Shown here: piece by piece, positions 9,724-19,141 of the stretch | Numbering within the stretch: the first letter of the stretch is position 1 | How the letters are laid out: each line of letters starts with the position of its first letter | NCBI GenBank assembly: GCA_014163555.1 | Contig: JACJGO010000004.1 | Location: 297,797 to 361,796 of the forward strand | Length of the DNA stretch: 64,000 bases | DNA from: Flavisolibacter longurius | GTDB lineage: Bacteria > Bacteroidota > Bacteroidia > Chitinophagales > Chitinophagaceae | Direction: 5' to 3' | Translations under genes and position numbers: made by a program | The notes under the pieces: generated by a model | Seen by the model: only the letters and a program-made list of their open reading frames with translations | Told to the model about the DNA's origin: nothing | Database searches by the model: none

Positions 9724-11187
9724 ATGCGAAGTATAGGAAAGAAATTTTTCATGGGTCTGTCACTGACCGGTCTTCTCTTTGCCGGTTGTAAAAAGTGGGA
9801 CGATCACAATGCTGTTACCGATGCGGCCCTGGCGAAAACACTGGCCCAGCAAATCAGCGAAACGGCAAACCTGAGTACATTTTCAGGCCTGCTGGCAAAG
9901 TCGGGTTATGATAAAGTACTGGCTTCGTCCAAAACCTTTACCGTTTATGCACCTACTAACGCTGCCTTGCAAAATCTGGATCCGGCTCTTGTCAATGATC
10001 CGGCCAGGCTGCGGGCTTTTGTTGAAAACCATATTGCCACGCAACGTTATTTTACGACAGACACCGACACGACTCGCCGCATACCGATGCTGAGTGGTAA
10101 ATACCAGAGTATCCTGAATAAAACGATCAGTGATGCTGCCATTGTGCAAGCAGACACCTATGTTGCAAACGGCGTACTGCAGACGGTTGACAAAGCCCTG
10201 CCGGTTCTGAGCAGTACTTGGGAAACACTGGCCGCCAGCACGGAGATCCCTGCGGCACAGAAAGCTTACATGCTCTCGCTTTTCCGCAATGTTTTTGATG
10301 CAACCAATGCGGTGCAGATAGGCGTAGACCCCGCCACCGGTGCACCCGTGTACCAGACAGGCACAGATTCCATTCAGACCAATCTTTTCTGGCGGAACGT
10401 GTATGACCTCCGCAACGAAAAAGAGGAATATACTTTGTTTGTACTGACCGACGCCGCCTGGAATAGCGAACTGGATAAGTACAGACCCTTCACACAAACA
10501 ATTACCGGCAATGCAGACAGCACGACCGCATTAGCCAGTTGGGCTGTAGCAAAAGATCTGGCCATTCGCGGCATGCACAAGAGCGCCGGTGCTACCGATA
10601 CCCTACTGTCTCGGTACAATGTAAAAGTGCCTCTGGAAAATGCTTCCATTGTCAAAACCATCAAAACCAGCAATGGCGTTATTTATGTGATGAACAAAGT
10701 GGATGTGCAGCCGCGCCATAAGATCCAGCCCATCATCATCCAGGCAGAAAACTACCGCACCACCAGCATTGATCGTCGGGGCAACACGTTTTTCCGCGAC
10801 CGCTTTAATCCGCTTACCGGCACCAACTTCCGCGACGTGAATGTATTCAACCACGGTACGGCCCTGTTCAATATGAACTACCGAGTATCCAATGTTTTTG
10901 GCGGCGTAAAATACAAAGCCTACTGGGTAGCGTTGAATGATTTCCAAACGACTGCTTTTTCGCAAAAGCTGGCCGTTGGCACACCTACAGCCAATACGTT
11001 TACCCTGCAGAATGCAAACGGATACACGGTTGTCAATCCCAACGAATACGCAGAAGTATTGTTGGGTGAAACCACTTTGCCAACATATCATTCCGTACTG
11101 GATGTCTTCCTGACGGCTGCCAACAGCACAGCGGCGGCATCAAACCCAATCGTGTGTGATTACATCCGACTTGAACCCATGTTCTAA
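9724..11187 (+). CDS. FAS1-domain lipoprotein with C-terminal binding-like domain
   Basis: A 487-residue lipoprotein with signal MRSIGKKFFMGLSLTGLLFAGC and CKKW after the cleavage site. FAS1 unit 1 is about residues 30-155 (FTVYAPTNAALQNL, NGVLQTVDKAL) and unit 2 about 175-335 (YTLFVLTDAAW, NGVIYVMNKVDV). The C-terminal 145 residues begin QPIIIQAENYRT and end VCDYIRLEPMF, a pattern seen in beta-sandwich sugar-binding modules (family resemblance by eye). It parallels the preceding FAS1 protein, whose end (YLDMIHFIPI) is similar, so the two may be paralogues. The last bases lie close to the following susC. Confidence 0.85.
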   Translation: MRSIGKKFFMGLSLTGLLFAGCKKWDDHNAVTDAALAKTLAQQISETANLSTFSGLLAKSGYDKVLASSKTFTVYAPTNAALQNLDPALVNDPARLRAFVENHIATQRYFTTDTDTTRRIPMLSGKYQSILNKTISDAAIVQADTYVANGVLQTVDKALPVLSSTWETLAASTEIPAAQKAYMLSLFRNVFDATNAVQIGVDPATGAPVYQTGTDSIQTNLFWRNVYDLRNEKEEYTLFVLTDAAWNSELDKYRPFTQTITGNADSTTALASWAVAKDLAIRGMHKSAGATDTLLSRYNVKVPLENASIVKTIKTSNGVIYVMNKVDVQPRHKIQPIIIQAENYRTTSIDRRGNTFFRDRFNPLTGTNFRDVNVFNHGTALFNMNYRVSNVFGGVKYKAYWVALNDFQTTAFSQKLAVGTPTANTFTLQNANGYTVVNPNEYAEVLLGETTLPTYHSVLDVFLTAANSTAAASNPIVCDYIRLEPMF

Positions 11188-11218
11188 ACCAACCGGTTTG
11201 GCAAATCTTGTTTATACA

Positions 11219-14200
11219 ATGCAAAGACTACGAAAATATAAGCCCCTGTCAACGCAACACACCAACACTTGCAGAACACTGCATGGTTGTGTAGGGCTGC
11301 ATGCCGGGTCATTATCTAAACTTTTTCCGATGAAATGGATGTTTGTTTCCGTGCTGGCACTGGCAGCCGGAACTGTAACTGCTCAGCAGCCTACAACCGT
11401 TGATACAGTCCTGGCAACGAAAATACCCGGCCAGGAAATTTTTGTTTCGGGGAGACTGACCGATGCCGCTACCAAACGGGCCGCAGTAGGAGCCAGGATA
11501 CAGGTAGAAGGTTTTTCCGCCGCCATTACGGATGCGGATGGCCGCTACCGTGTAAAAGTTCCCTCTTACAACGCTACGCTTATCATTAGTGGCGAAGGTT
11601 TCAACACCGTTCATGTGCCACTGCGGGGCCGGACGGCGCTGGACTTAGCGCTGCTGGATGCAACATTTGAATCCATCTACGAACCGGTTACCACACCGTT
11701 TGGCCTGAAGACGAAAAAAGATGTTACGGCATCCATTGCGCAATACAATGTGGCAGGCTGGCAGAATACCACCGAACTTCCCGATGCCCTTCTGCAAGGA
11801 CGGATCGCCGGTTTGAATGTCATTCGCCGCAGCGGAACACCCGGTGCCGGCGCCAATCTTTTTCTGCGTGGCTTCAACTCGCTCTACGGCACTAACAAGC
11901 CGCTCATTGTGATCGACAACATGCTGTACGATGCCAATGATTATGGCGAAAGCATCATTGCCAACAACAGTACCAACCCGCTTTCCCTGATCGATGTAAA
12001 AGACATTGATAATGTAACGGTGCTACGTGATGCATCGTCCATTTACGGAACCAAAGGGGCTAACGGGGCTATCATCATCACCACTATCCGTGCCCGGGAG
12101 CAGGCCACTAAAATTGATTTTGGTGCCTTTACCGGTTTTAATTCCGCTCCGGCACGCATACCGGTGATGGATGCGGGTAGTTACCGCACCTATTTGAGCG
12201 ACATGCTTCAGAGCCGCGGGATGAGTGCTTCCCAAATTGCGGCGCAGCCTTACATGATTGATGATCCTGCGCACCCTGAATATGCTTCGTATCATTTCAA
12301 TACGGACTGGCAACGCAAAGTGCTCGACAACAGCAAAACAAATAACCTGTTTTTGAAAGTAACCGGAGGTGATAACATTGCCACATATGGATTGAGTGTA
12401 GGATATATGAAAACGGATGGTGTGGTAAAAACGACAGACCTAACGCGGTACAACATGCGTTTTAATGCTGATTTTAATTTTTCCAAACGGTTTACCGGTG
12501 CCGCCAACATTTCCATGTCCAAGGCCGATCAGCATCTGAAAGACCAGGGCATCGCTGCGAAAACAGCACCTGTTTTTCTTGGTTTGACAAAAGCACCTTT
12601 CCTGCACGACCGGGTAATTGATGCCAAAGGAGCAGAGAGCCCGAACCTGGCTGGTGTGGATACACTGGGTATGACCAACCCGTCGGCCATTATCAACAAC
12701 ATGCAGGCCAATAACCAGTTTTACAGCTTTTTCGGATCCTTTGATTTTAAATTCGACATTACGGATCACCTCAGTGCCCGCAACCTTTTTGGCATTACGT
12801 TTCACAAGCAACGCGAAAGCATTTTTGTACCGGCTGCCGGTGTGGCCAAAGACACCCTGAGCAACGCGGTTGCCAACAACCGCATGGGAACGCAAACCCG
12901 TCGCTTGTTTACGGTGTTTAACGATGCACGGCTGGAGTATACCAATACCTTTGGTGTGAAGCATTCCCTGGCAGCACGCCTGGGGCTTCGGTACCAGACC
13001 AACAAGGCAGAACAGGTTTATGGCGTTGGCTATAATTCAGCCACGGACGACCTGGTAAGTGTGCAGAACGGCGTGGCTGCCCTGCGCCAGGTAGGTGGCG
13101 GCATTGGCGAGTGGAACTGGGTTAATACTTATTTCAATGTGGACTATGGATTCAGCAATAAATATTTTGTTTCCCTGAACGTAGCTATGGACGGTTCGTC
13201 CCGCTTTGGCAAGGCTGCAAAAGGCGGTGTTTCGCTGAATGGATACAAGTTCCCGGTAATGCCATCTCTTTCCGGTGCCTGGCTGGTTTCCTCCGAAAAC
13301 TTTATGGCCGGCAGCGGTATTAACCTGCTGAAACTGCGGGGTTCTTACAGTATTGCCGGTAACGACGACATTGGCAACTACGCATCCCGGCAAACCTATA
13401 CATCGCAAAACTTTCTGGGCATGCAGGGATTGGTTCGGAACGGCATTTCCAATCCTGCCCTGCAATGGGAAACCATCAAGCGGATGAATGCTGGTATTGA
13501 TCTTTCCTTTCTCAATGATCGTATTGGGGTAACGCTGGATGTTTACCAATCCAAAACAAGCAACATGCTGGTGTACGAAGATCTGGTTACAGCCACGGGC
13601 TTTTCCAGTCTGTTGACCAATGACGGCGCCATGCAAAACACCGGTGCAGAAGTAAGCGTGAACGCCAGGGTGGTAAATGCGCAAAACGTAAAATGGGATC
13701 TTGGCCTGAACATCGCAAGGAATAAAAACAAGATCCTGCAGGTGCCTGATGGTTCATTCACCACGCCATTTGCCGGTGGCACTATCCTTACAAAAGAAGG
13801 ACAACCGGCCAACCTGTTTTATGGGTATGTGGCCAATGGCGTTTTTGCATCCAATGCAGATGCATCAGCTGCGGGTCTGTCAAAGAAGAACGCTGATGGT
13901 ACGTATAGTTCCTTTGCAGGAGGTGACATTCGTTTCTCGGATATGAATGGTGACAAAATCATTGATGATGCCGACCGGCAGGTGATTGGTGATCCCAACG
14001 CTGATTTTGTGGGGGGCTTTACCAACCGTGTGATTTATAAAAATTTTGAGCTGAATGCACTCGTTACTTTCAGTAAGGGAAATGATGTGTACAATTATGT
14101 GCGGTATCGACTGGAAGCAATGACCGGCGCTGAGAACCAACTGGTCAGTGTGTCCAATCGCTGGCGCGGCGAGGGCCAGGTGACCAACACGCCAAAAGCT

Positions 14201-14488
14201 GTTTGGGGCGACCCAATGGGCAACAGCCGCTTTAGCAACCGTTGGATAGAAGATGGTTCTTATGCACGCCTGCGTACCGTATCGCTGCAGTATCACCTGC
14301 CGCTGAAAAACAATACGATCAACTATGTGACTTTTTACGTAACGGGTAACAACTTGTTTACGCTGACAAAATACAAAGGTTACGATCCGGAGTTCAGCTT
14401 TAGCCAAAGTCCGTTTGCGCAAGGCATCGACACGGGGCTTGATCCGGTTTTCCGGAGCGCCACACTGGGGGTACGCATCGGATTGTAA
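11219..14488 (+). CDS. SusC/RagA-type TonB-dependent outer-membrane transporter (2)
   Basis: The frame opens at an ATG at 11156, inside the previous gene. The start at 11219 (MQRLRKYKPL) leaves a 31-bp gap and gives 1089 residues; 11330 (MKWMFVSVLALAAGTVTAQ) gives a compact signal peptide and is the other candidate. After the signal come a CarboxypepD_reg-like domain (GRLTDAATKRAAVGARIQV), a plug (LLQGRIAGLNVIRRSGTPGA, LFLRGFNSLYG, VTVLRDASSIYGTKGANGAI) and a barrel of normal size. It pairs with the susD starting 59 bp later. Its N-terminal half looks clearly different from the other three SusC proteins, so a different ligand is likely. Confidence 0.92.
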   Translation: MQRLRKYKPLSTQHTNTCRTLHGCVGLHAGSLSKLFPMKWMFVSVLALAAGTVTAQQPTTVDTVLATKIPGQEIFVSGRLTDAATKRAAVGARIQVEGFSAAITDADGRYRVKVPSYNATLIISGEGFNTVHVPLRGRTALDLALLDATFESIYEPVTTPFGLKTKKDVTASIAQYNVAGWQNTTELPDALLQGRIAGLNVIRRSGTPGAGANLFLRGFNSLYGTNKPLIVIDNMLYDANDYGESIIANNSTNPLSLIDVKDIDNVTVLRDASSIYGTKGANGAIIITTIRAREQATKIDFGAFTGFNSAPARIPVMDAGSYRTYLSDMLQSRGMSASQIAAQPYMIDDPAHPEYASYHFNTDWQRKVLDNSKTNNLFLKVTGGDNIATYGLSVGYMKTDGVVKTTDLTRYNMRFNADFNFSKRFTGAANISMSKADQHLKDQGIAAKTAPVFLGLTKAPFLHDRVIDAKGAESPNLAGVDTLGMTNPSAIINNMQANNQFYSFFGSFDFKFDITDHLSARNLFGITFHKQRESIFVPAAGVAKDTLSNAVANNRMGTQTRRLFTVFNDARLEYTNTFGVKHSLAARLGLRYQTNKAEQVYGVGYNSATDDLVSVQNGVAALRQVGGGIGEWNWVNTYFNVDYGFSNKYFVSLNVAMDGSSRFGKAAKGGVSLNGYKFPVMPSLSGAWLVSSENFMAGSGINLLKLRGSYSIAGNDDIGNYASRQTYTSQNFLGMQGLVRNGISNPALQWETIKRMNAGIDLSFLNDRIGVTLDVYQSKTSNMLVYEDLVTATGFSSLLTNDGAMQNTGAEVSVNARVVNAQNVKWDLGLNIARNKNKILQVPDGSFTTPFAGGTILTKEGQPANLFYGYVANGVFASNADASAAGLSKKNADGTYSSFAGGDIRFSDMNGDKIIDDADRQVIGDPNADFVGGFTNRVIYKNFELNALVTFSKGNDVYNYVRYRLEAMTGAENQLVSVSNRWRGEGQVTNTPKAVWGDPMGNSRFSNRWIEDGSYARLRTVSLQYHLPLKNNTINYVTFYVTGNNLFTLTKYKGYDPEFSFSQSPFAQGIDTGLDPVFRSATLGVRIGL

Positions 14489-14547
14489 GATTTCGTGCAG
14501 TTCACGGATAAAAATCATTGCATAAAAAACTAAACCGGAAAACGGTT

Positions 14548-16308
14548 ATGATACAACGTTTAAAAAAATATGTTTTTGTTGCGGCACTTGCCCTGGCGGG
14601 TTTTTCTTCCTGCCGTAAGATTATGGATGTGGAGCCGCAGGACCAGTTGGATGTTGAACAGATGTACCGCAACGTGTACGATGCCGATGCCGCCATTATT
14701 GGTATCTATGGCAAATTCCAGGGCCTTGCGGAACGATACATCCTGTTGAACGAGCTTCGTGCCGATATGCTCGACTTTACGCAAAATGCGGATGATCATC
14801 TCCGCCAGTTAAGCCGGCATGCCGTTACACCTGACAATCCGTATGCGTCGCCCAAGCCTTTTTACGAATTAATCTTAAACTGCAACGACGTGCTGAAGCA
14901 CCTGCAGATCATGCGGCAGGAGAATAAATTGAAAGAGCCGGAATATGTACAGCGCTATTCTGATGTAGCGGCCATGCGGTCGTTTATTTACCTGCAACTG
15001 GGCATTCATTACGGCAATGTACCGTATGTGACCAGTGCGCTGGAAACGGTGGATGAGGTTCGTAACGAAGCCAACTTTCCACGGTTGGAGTTCAATGTGC
15101 TGTTGGATAGCCTGATCCGCTTTACCGAAGCCATTCCTTTCAAAGACCCGTATCCCACTGGTTCAACCCTGGTGATTAATGTGGATGGATACCAGTCAAC
15201 AAAGTTTTATATCAACAAAAAGCTCCTGCTGGGCGAATTGTATCTGTGGAAAAACAATTACCGGAAAGCGGCTGAGTATTACCGTGAGGTGATGGAAACC
15301 AGTACACCTACCACTCCCTCCGCCGGCTCAGTTTTTTACAACCAGTACAAGCTGGGATGGGACGGCTCCCGCACCAGCCCGAATGCAACAGATCATTTTG
15401 TTCGCTATACCCGTATGGGCGATGCATCCACGCTGGCCTGGACCAATTCCTGGGTCACGATGTTCGAACGTTCACAGGATAATGGCTTTAATTACGAATG
15501 GATTTGGGTGATTCCTTTCGATAACAAGTTCAAGCCGGAGAACCCATTTGTAAAGCTGTTCAGTCCTATTGGCGGCAGTTACCTGGTAAAGCCATCGCAG
15601 GCAGGCATAGACCTGTACCGTAGCCAAACGCAAAATCCGGTGCAGGGCTTGGGACTTCCGTATGATGCCAGGGGCGACTATACTTGGCGGGAGATTGGAG
15701 GACAGCCGGTGGTGATGAAATATCTTTACAACTACCTCGATAAGATCAGCAATGCGCCGGTGAATGTGCTTCAGCGCAACAGCAAATGGTTCCTCTTCCG
15801 CCAAACGCAGTTGCACCTGCGCTTCGCCGAAGCGGCCAACCGCGAGAACCGTCACCTGCTGGCCAGCGCCTTTATCAACAACGGCATTGCCGGTGCCTAT
15901 CCGGCGCCTACCAGTGATGTGACCGAATATCACAATACGCTTAAAGAGTCATATCCCTACAATTTTGATGCACGCAACAGCGGCAACTCAGGCATACCTT
16001 ACTACCGGTCCGACTGGTACCGGAATCAGGGCATCCGGGCAAGAGCCAATATGCCAAACAACCAATATGCGGCGGCCGACAGCCTGTTGCAAATAGAAAA
16101 CAGCATCATAACGGAACTGGCTCTGGAAAATGGCTACGAAGGCACCCGCTGGCCCGACCTGCTCCGTGTGGCCATCCGCCGGAACGATGCATCTTTTATC
16201 ACCTCTAAGATTGCTGCCAAACTGCGCAAAGCCGGATTGGGGGGCGATGCGGCCAGGGTAGAAGGGATGTCGATCAAAGACCTTTACCTGCCTTTCCGCT
16301 GGAAGTGA
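14548..16308 (+). CDS. SusD/RagB-type nutrient-binding lipoprotein (2)
   Basis: An upstream ATG at 14518 exists, but 14548 (MIQRLKKYVFVAALALAGF) gives a normal lipoprotein signal ending in SSCRK and a 586-residue protein. Mature start KIMDVEPQDQLDVEQMYRNV is SusD-like, with TPR-type helices and the late segment LHLRFAEAANRENR. A long insertion around residues 260-380 makes it larger than the SusD at 6473. It is the last gene of the operon; a strong terminator follows 23 bp after the stop. Confidence 0.93.
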   Translation: MIQRLKKYVFVAALALAGFSSCRKIMDVEPQDQLDVEQMYRNVYDADAAIIGIYGKFQGLAERYILLNELRADMLDFTQNADDHLRQLSRHAVTPDNPYASPKPFYELILNCNDVLKHLQIMRQENKLKEPEYVQRYSDVAAMRSFIYLQLGIHYGNVPYVTSALETVDEVRNEANFPRLEFNVLLDSLIRFTEAIPFKDPYPTGSTLVINVDGYQSTKFYINKKLLLGELYLWKNNYRKAAEYYREVMETSTPTTPSAGSVFYNQYKLGWDGSRTSPNATDHFVRYTRMGDASTLAWTNSWVTMFERSQDNGFNYEWIWVIPFDNKFKPENPFVKLFSPIGGSYLVKPSQAGIDLYRSQTQNPVQGLGLPYDARGDYTWREIGGQPVVMKYLYNYLDKISNAPVNVLQRNSKWFLFRQTQLHLRFAEAANRENRHLLASAFINNGIAGAYPAPTSDVTEYHNTLKESYPYNFDARNSGNSGIPYYRSDWYRNQGIRARANMPNNQYAAADSLLQIENSIITELALENGYEGTRWPDLLRVAIRRNDASFITSKIAAKLRKAGLGGDAARVEGMSIKDLYLPFRWK

Positions 16309-16331
16309 TTTTTCCTTTTAATAAACAATTG

Positions 16332-16366
16332 AAAAGGACGGGTGGTTGCCACTCGTCCTTTTTTGT
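16332..16366 (+). terminator. Intrinsic terminator after the FAS1-SusCD operon
   Basis: AAAAGGACGGGTGG (16332-16345) pairs with CCACTCGTCCTTTT (16349-16362), a 14-bp stem with one G-T pair and a 3-base loop, followed by a T run. The A-rich left foot suggests it could also work on the other strand. Confidence 0.85.
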
Positions 16367-16415
16367 TCATCCATTCAATCAAATCAGGCAATCCTTGTTT
16401 TCAACCTGGTTCATT

Positions 16416-16460
16416 CCGGATAGTACAGGACAAAAGAACGATAGCCCAAAAATAGCTTTG
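16416..16460 (+). promoter_or_regulatory. CAGGA direct-repeat promoter, copy b (upstream of GH2-CE12)
   Basis: CCGGA at 16416-16420 (one mismatch) and CAGGA at 16426-16430 with spacer TAGTA. The -7 box TAGCTTTG at 16453-16460 is a perfect TAnnTTTG match and starts 27 bp after the second CAGGA. It lies directly behind a terminator, as expected of a new transcription start. Confidence 0.7.
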
Positions 16461-16634
16461 TCTGTATCCTGATTGTTTTGCGAATATGAGTGGGTTTTGA
16501 TCATGAATGCATGATTGATAGATAATAACATCATCGTTGTAACCGGTTGTGATTTCAAAAGGATAAAACTGAAGACGTGGGTTGTGAAAACCAGGAAATA
16601 AACCGCCTTAACTTGGGCTCTCAAAATCAAACGA

Positions 16635-19076
16635 ATGTTTATGTGCAGAAAGCAATGGATACTTTTTCTCCTTCCCACTTTCTTTTTCATAAAATCCTCC
16701 CTTTCGCAAACAAGGGTGGTAACGGAACTGCGGGAAGGCTGGAAGTTTAGCCGCGGCAGCATGAATGACGCTCACCAAATCGGATTCAATGATAAGTCCT
16801 GGCAATCCGTTACGGTTCCGCACGACTGGGCCATCTATGGTCCCTTCGATAAAGAAATCGACAAACAATTGGTGGCCGTTACGCAGAACAACGAAAAAGT
16901 AGCCAGTGAAAAAACCGGGCGGACCGGTGCCCTTCCCTATATCGGTGAAGGCTGGTACCGCAATCTATTTCGTCTTCCTCATTTTACAAAAGGCCAGCGA
17001 GCCATCCTTCTTTTTGAAGGCGCCATGAGTGAGCCCAAAGTCTATCTCAACGGTGAAAAAGTGGGTGAGTGGAACTATGGGTACAGCTATTTTTATTTCG
17101 ACATCACTGACAAGCTTTTAGCAGGACAAGAGAATCTATTGGCTGTGCACCTGCAAAATGTCGGGCAGTCTTCCCGCTGGTACCCGGGTGCGGGTTTGTA
17201 CCGAAAGGTTAGCGTCATCGTAAAAAATACGGAAAGCATTGAGCAGTGGGGTACATCCGTCACCACACCGGTGATTACACCGGAGATGGCAAAAGTCAAC
17301 ATCAAAACGAAAGTTTCGGGCGCCGGCCTTCGGCTGGTGACAGATATACTGGATGCCGAAGGCAAAAAAGTGGCTTCCGATACAACCCGTACAGTTTTTG
17401 GAAATGAATTCGACCAGTCTATCGGCGTAGCACAACCGAAACTCTGGAGTCCTGAATCGCCTTACCTGTACAAAGCGGTAAGCCGCCTCTATGCAGGCAC
17501 TGAGTTGAAAGATGAAGTCACCACGCGGTTTGGTATCCGGCAAATCGGTTACAGTCCAACTACTGGATTTACACTGAATGGAAAGACACGGAAATTCAAA
17601 GGCGTTTGCCTGCACCACGACCTGGGACCGTTGGGTGCGGCTGTGAATGTAGCGGCCCTTCGCCGGCAGATGCGCATTTTAAAAGACATGGGTTGTGATG
17701 CCATTCGCAGTGCCCACAACATGCCTTCTTTTGAGCAATTGGAACTTGCGGATGAAATGGGCTTTCTTTTCCTGGCGGAAAGTTTTGACGAATGGGCACG
17801 GCCGAAAGTAAAAAACGGGTATGCCCGCTTTTTTGCCACGGATGCTGAAAAAGACGTAGTGAACCTGGTGCGGGCCACCCGCAACCATCCTTCGATTGTG
17901 ATGTGGAGTTCAGGAAACGAGGTGCCTGACCAGCACGGATCGGAAGGCGCCAAGCGGGCCAAATGGCTGCAGGAGATCTTTCACCGTGAGGACCCCACCC
18001 GGCCGGTTACAGTGGGCATGGACCAGGTAAAAGCCACCATGCAATCGGGATTTGGTGCCCTGTTGGATATTCCGGGTTTGAACTACCGCACACACCTATA
18101 CGAAGAGGCCTATAAAGCGTTTCCCCAAGGAATTCTGCTGGGATCAGAAACGGCATCTACGGTCAGTTCCCGCGGTGTGTATAAATTCCCTGTGGTCAAA
18201 GCTGTGGAAAAGCAGTATCCCGATTTGCAGAGTTCTTCCTATGACCTCGAATACTGCAGTTGGTCCAACCTGCCGGAAGATGATTTTGTGTTGCAGGATG
18301 ACAAACCCTGGGTGATTGGCGAGTTTGTATGGACAGGTTTTGATTACCTGGGCGAACCCACACCCTACGATGACAAATGGCCTTCGCGGAGCTCTTATTT
18401 TGGCATGGCCGACCTGGCCGGTCTGCCCAAAGACCGGTATTACCTCTACCGCAGCCGGTGGAATAAGGAGGAAGAAACCTTGCACGTTCTCCCACATTGG
18501 AACTGGCCGGGAAGAGAAGGGCAAGCCACACCTGTTTTTGTGTATACCTCTTACGACAGTGCCGAATTGTTCATCAATGGAAAAAGCATGGGTGTACGCA
18601 AAAAGCACAGCAATGGCACACCGCAGGAAAGGTACCGCCTGATGTGGATGGATGTAAACTATGAGCCCGGGACTGTGAAAGTGGTGGCTTTTGGCCCGGA
18701 TGGAAAACCGGCGGCCCAAAAAACAATGGTCACGGCCGGAAAACCGAACGGGCTTTTGCTGGAACCGGATCGGACGACCATCGCGGCCGATGGTAATGAC
18801 ATCTCCTTTGTAACAGTAACAGTGGTTGACAAAGACGGAAATCCTTGTCCCGATGCAGCCCTGCCGCTTCAATTTTCAGTGAAGGGCGCCGGCAGCTTCC
18901 GTGCGGCCTGCAACGGTGATGCTACGTCGCTGGAACCGTTTCACCTGCCTACGATGAAAACCTTTAGTGGAAAATTGGTGGTGCTGGTGCAGGCGACAGA
19001 GAAGGGGGGTACCATTGAATTATCCGTAACAGGCAAAGGGTTAAAACAGGCGAAACTGGCGTTGCAATCCAAATAG
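16635..19076 (+). CDS. Glycoside hydrolase family 2 enzyme, beta-galactosidase-like (1)
   Basis: An 813-residue secreted protein (signal ends KSSLSQ). The order is typical GH2: N-terminal sugar-binding beta-sandwich (about 27-200, WYRNLFRLP, YFDITDKL), Ig-like domain (about 210-305), TIM barrel (about 310-610), a DUF4982-like domain (about 625-700, VFVYTSYDSAELFINGKS) and a C-terminal Ig-like domain. The acid/base is E429 in SSGNEV and the nucleophile E505 in LLGSETAS. GH2 members of this build act as beta-galactosidase, beta-glucuronidase or related; specificity cannot be fixed. It shares a transcription unit with the CE12 esterase, so action on pectin side chains in the periplasm is likely. 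Confidence 0.92.
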   Translation: MFMCRKQWILFLLPTFFFIKSSLSQTRVVTELREGWKFSRGSMNDAHQIGFNDKSWQSVTVPHDWAIYGPFDKEIDKQLVAVTQNNEKVASEKTGRTGALPYIGEGWYRNLFRLPHFTKGQRAILLFEGAMSEPKVYLNGEKVGEWNYGYSYFYFDITDKLLAGQENLLAVHLQNVGQSSRWYPGAGLYRKVSVIVKNTESIEQWGTSVTTPVITPEMAKVNIKTKVSGAGLRLVTDILDAEGKKVASDTTRTVFGNEFDQSIGVAQPKLWSPESPYLYKAVSRLYAGTELKDEVTTRFGIRQIGYSPTTGFTLNGKTRKFKGVCLHHDLGPLGAAVNVAALRRQMRILKDMGCDAIRSAHNMPSFEQLELADEMGFLFLAESFDEWARPKVKNGYARFFATDAEKDVVNLVRATRNHPSIVMWSSGNEVPDQHGSEGAKRAKWLQEIFHREDPTRPVTVGMDQVKATMQSGFGALLDIPGLNYRTHLYEEAYKAFPQGILLGSETASTVSSRGVYKFPVVKAVEKQYPDLQSSSYDLEYCSWSNLPEDDFVLQDDKPWVIGEFVWTGFDYLGEPTPYDDKWPSRSSYFGMADLAGLPKDRYYLYRSRWNKEEETLHVLPHWNWPGREGQATPVFVYTSYDSAELFINGKSMGVRKKHSNGTPQERYRLMWMDVNYEPGTVKVVAFGPDGKPAAQKTMVTAGKPNGLLLEPDRTTIAADGNDISFVTVTVVDKDGNPCPDAALPLQFSVKGAGSFRAACNGDATSLEPFHLPTMKTFSGKLVVLVQATEKGGTIELSVTGKGLKQAKLALQSK

Positions 19077-19141
19077 AAAAGTGCAGCGTCTGTATTCGGG
19101 TTGCAAAAAGCCTCGTTCCTAAAATTTATAATCAGGATATG

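Larger units (their letters stand above)
16309..16634 (+). other. Intergenic region: terminator then promoter b and leader
   Basis: These 326 bases contain the intrinsic terminator of the FAS1-SusCD operon (16332-16366) and, about 50 bp on, the CAGGA promoter of the GH2-CE12 unit (16416-16460). About 170 nt of leader follows before the GH2 start. No gene was seen. Confidence 0.7.
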
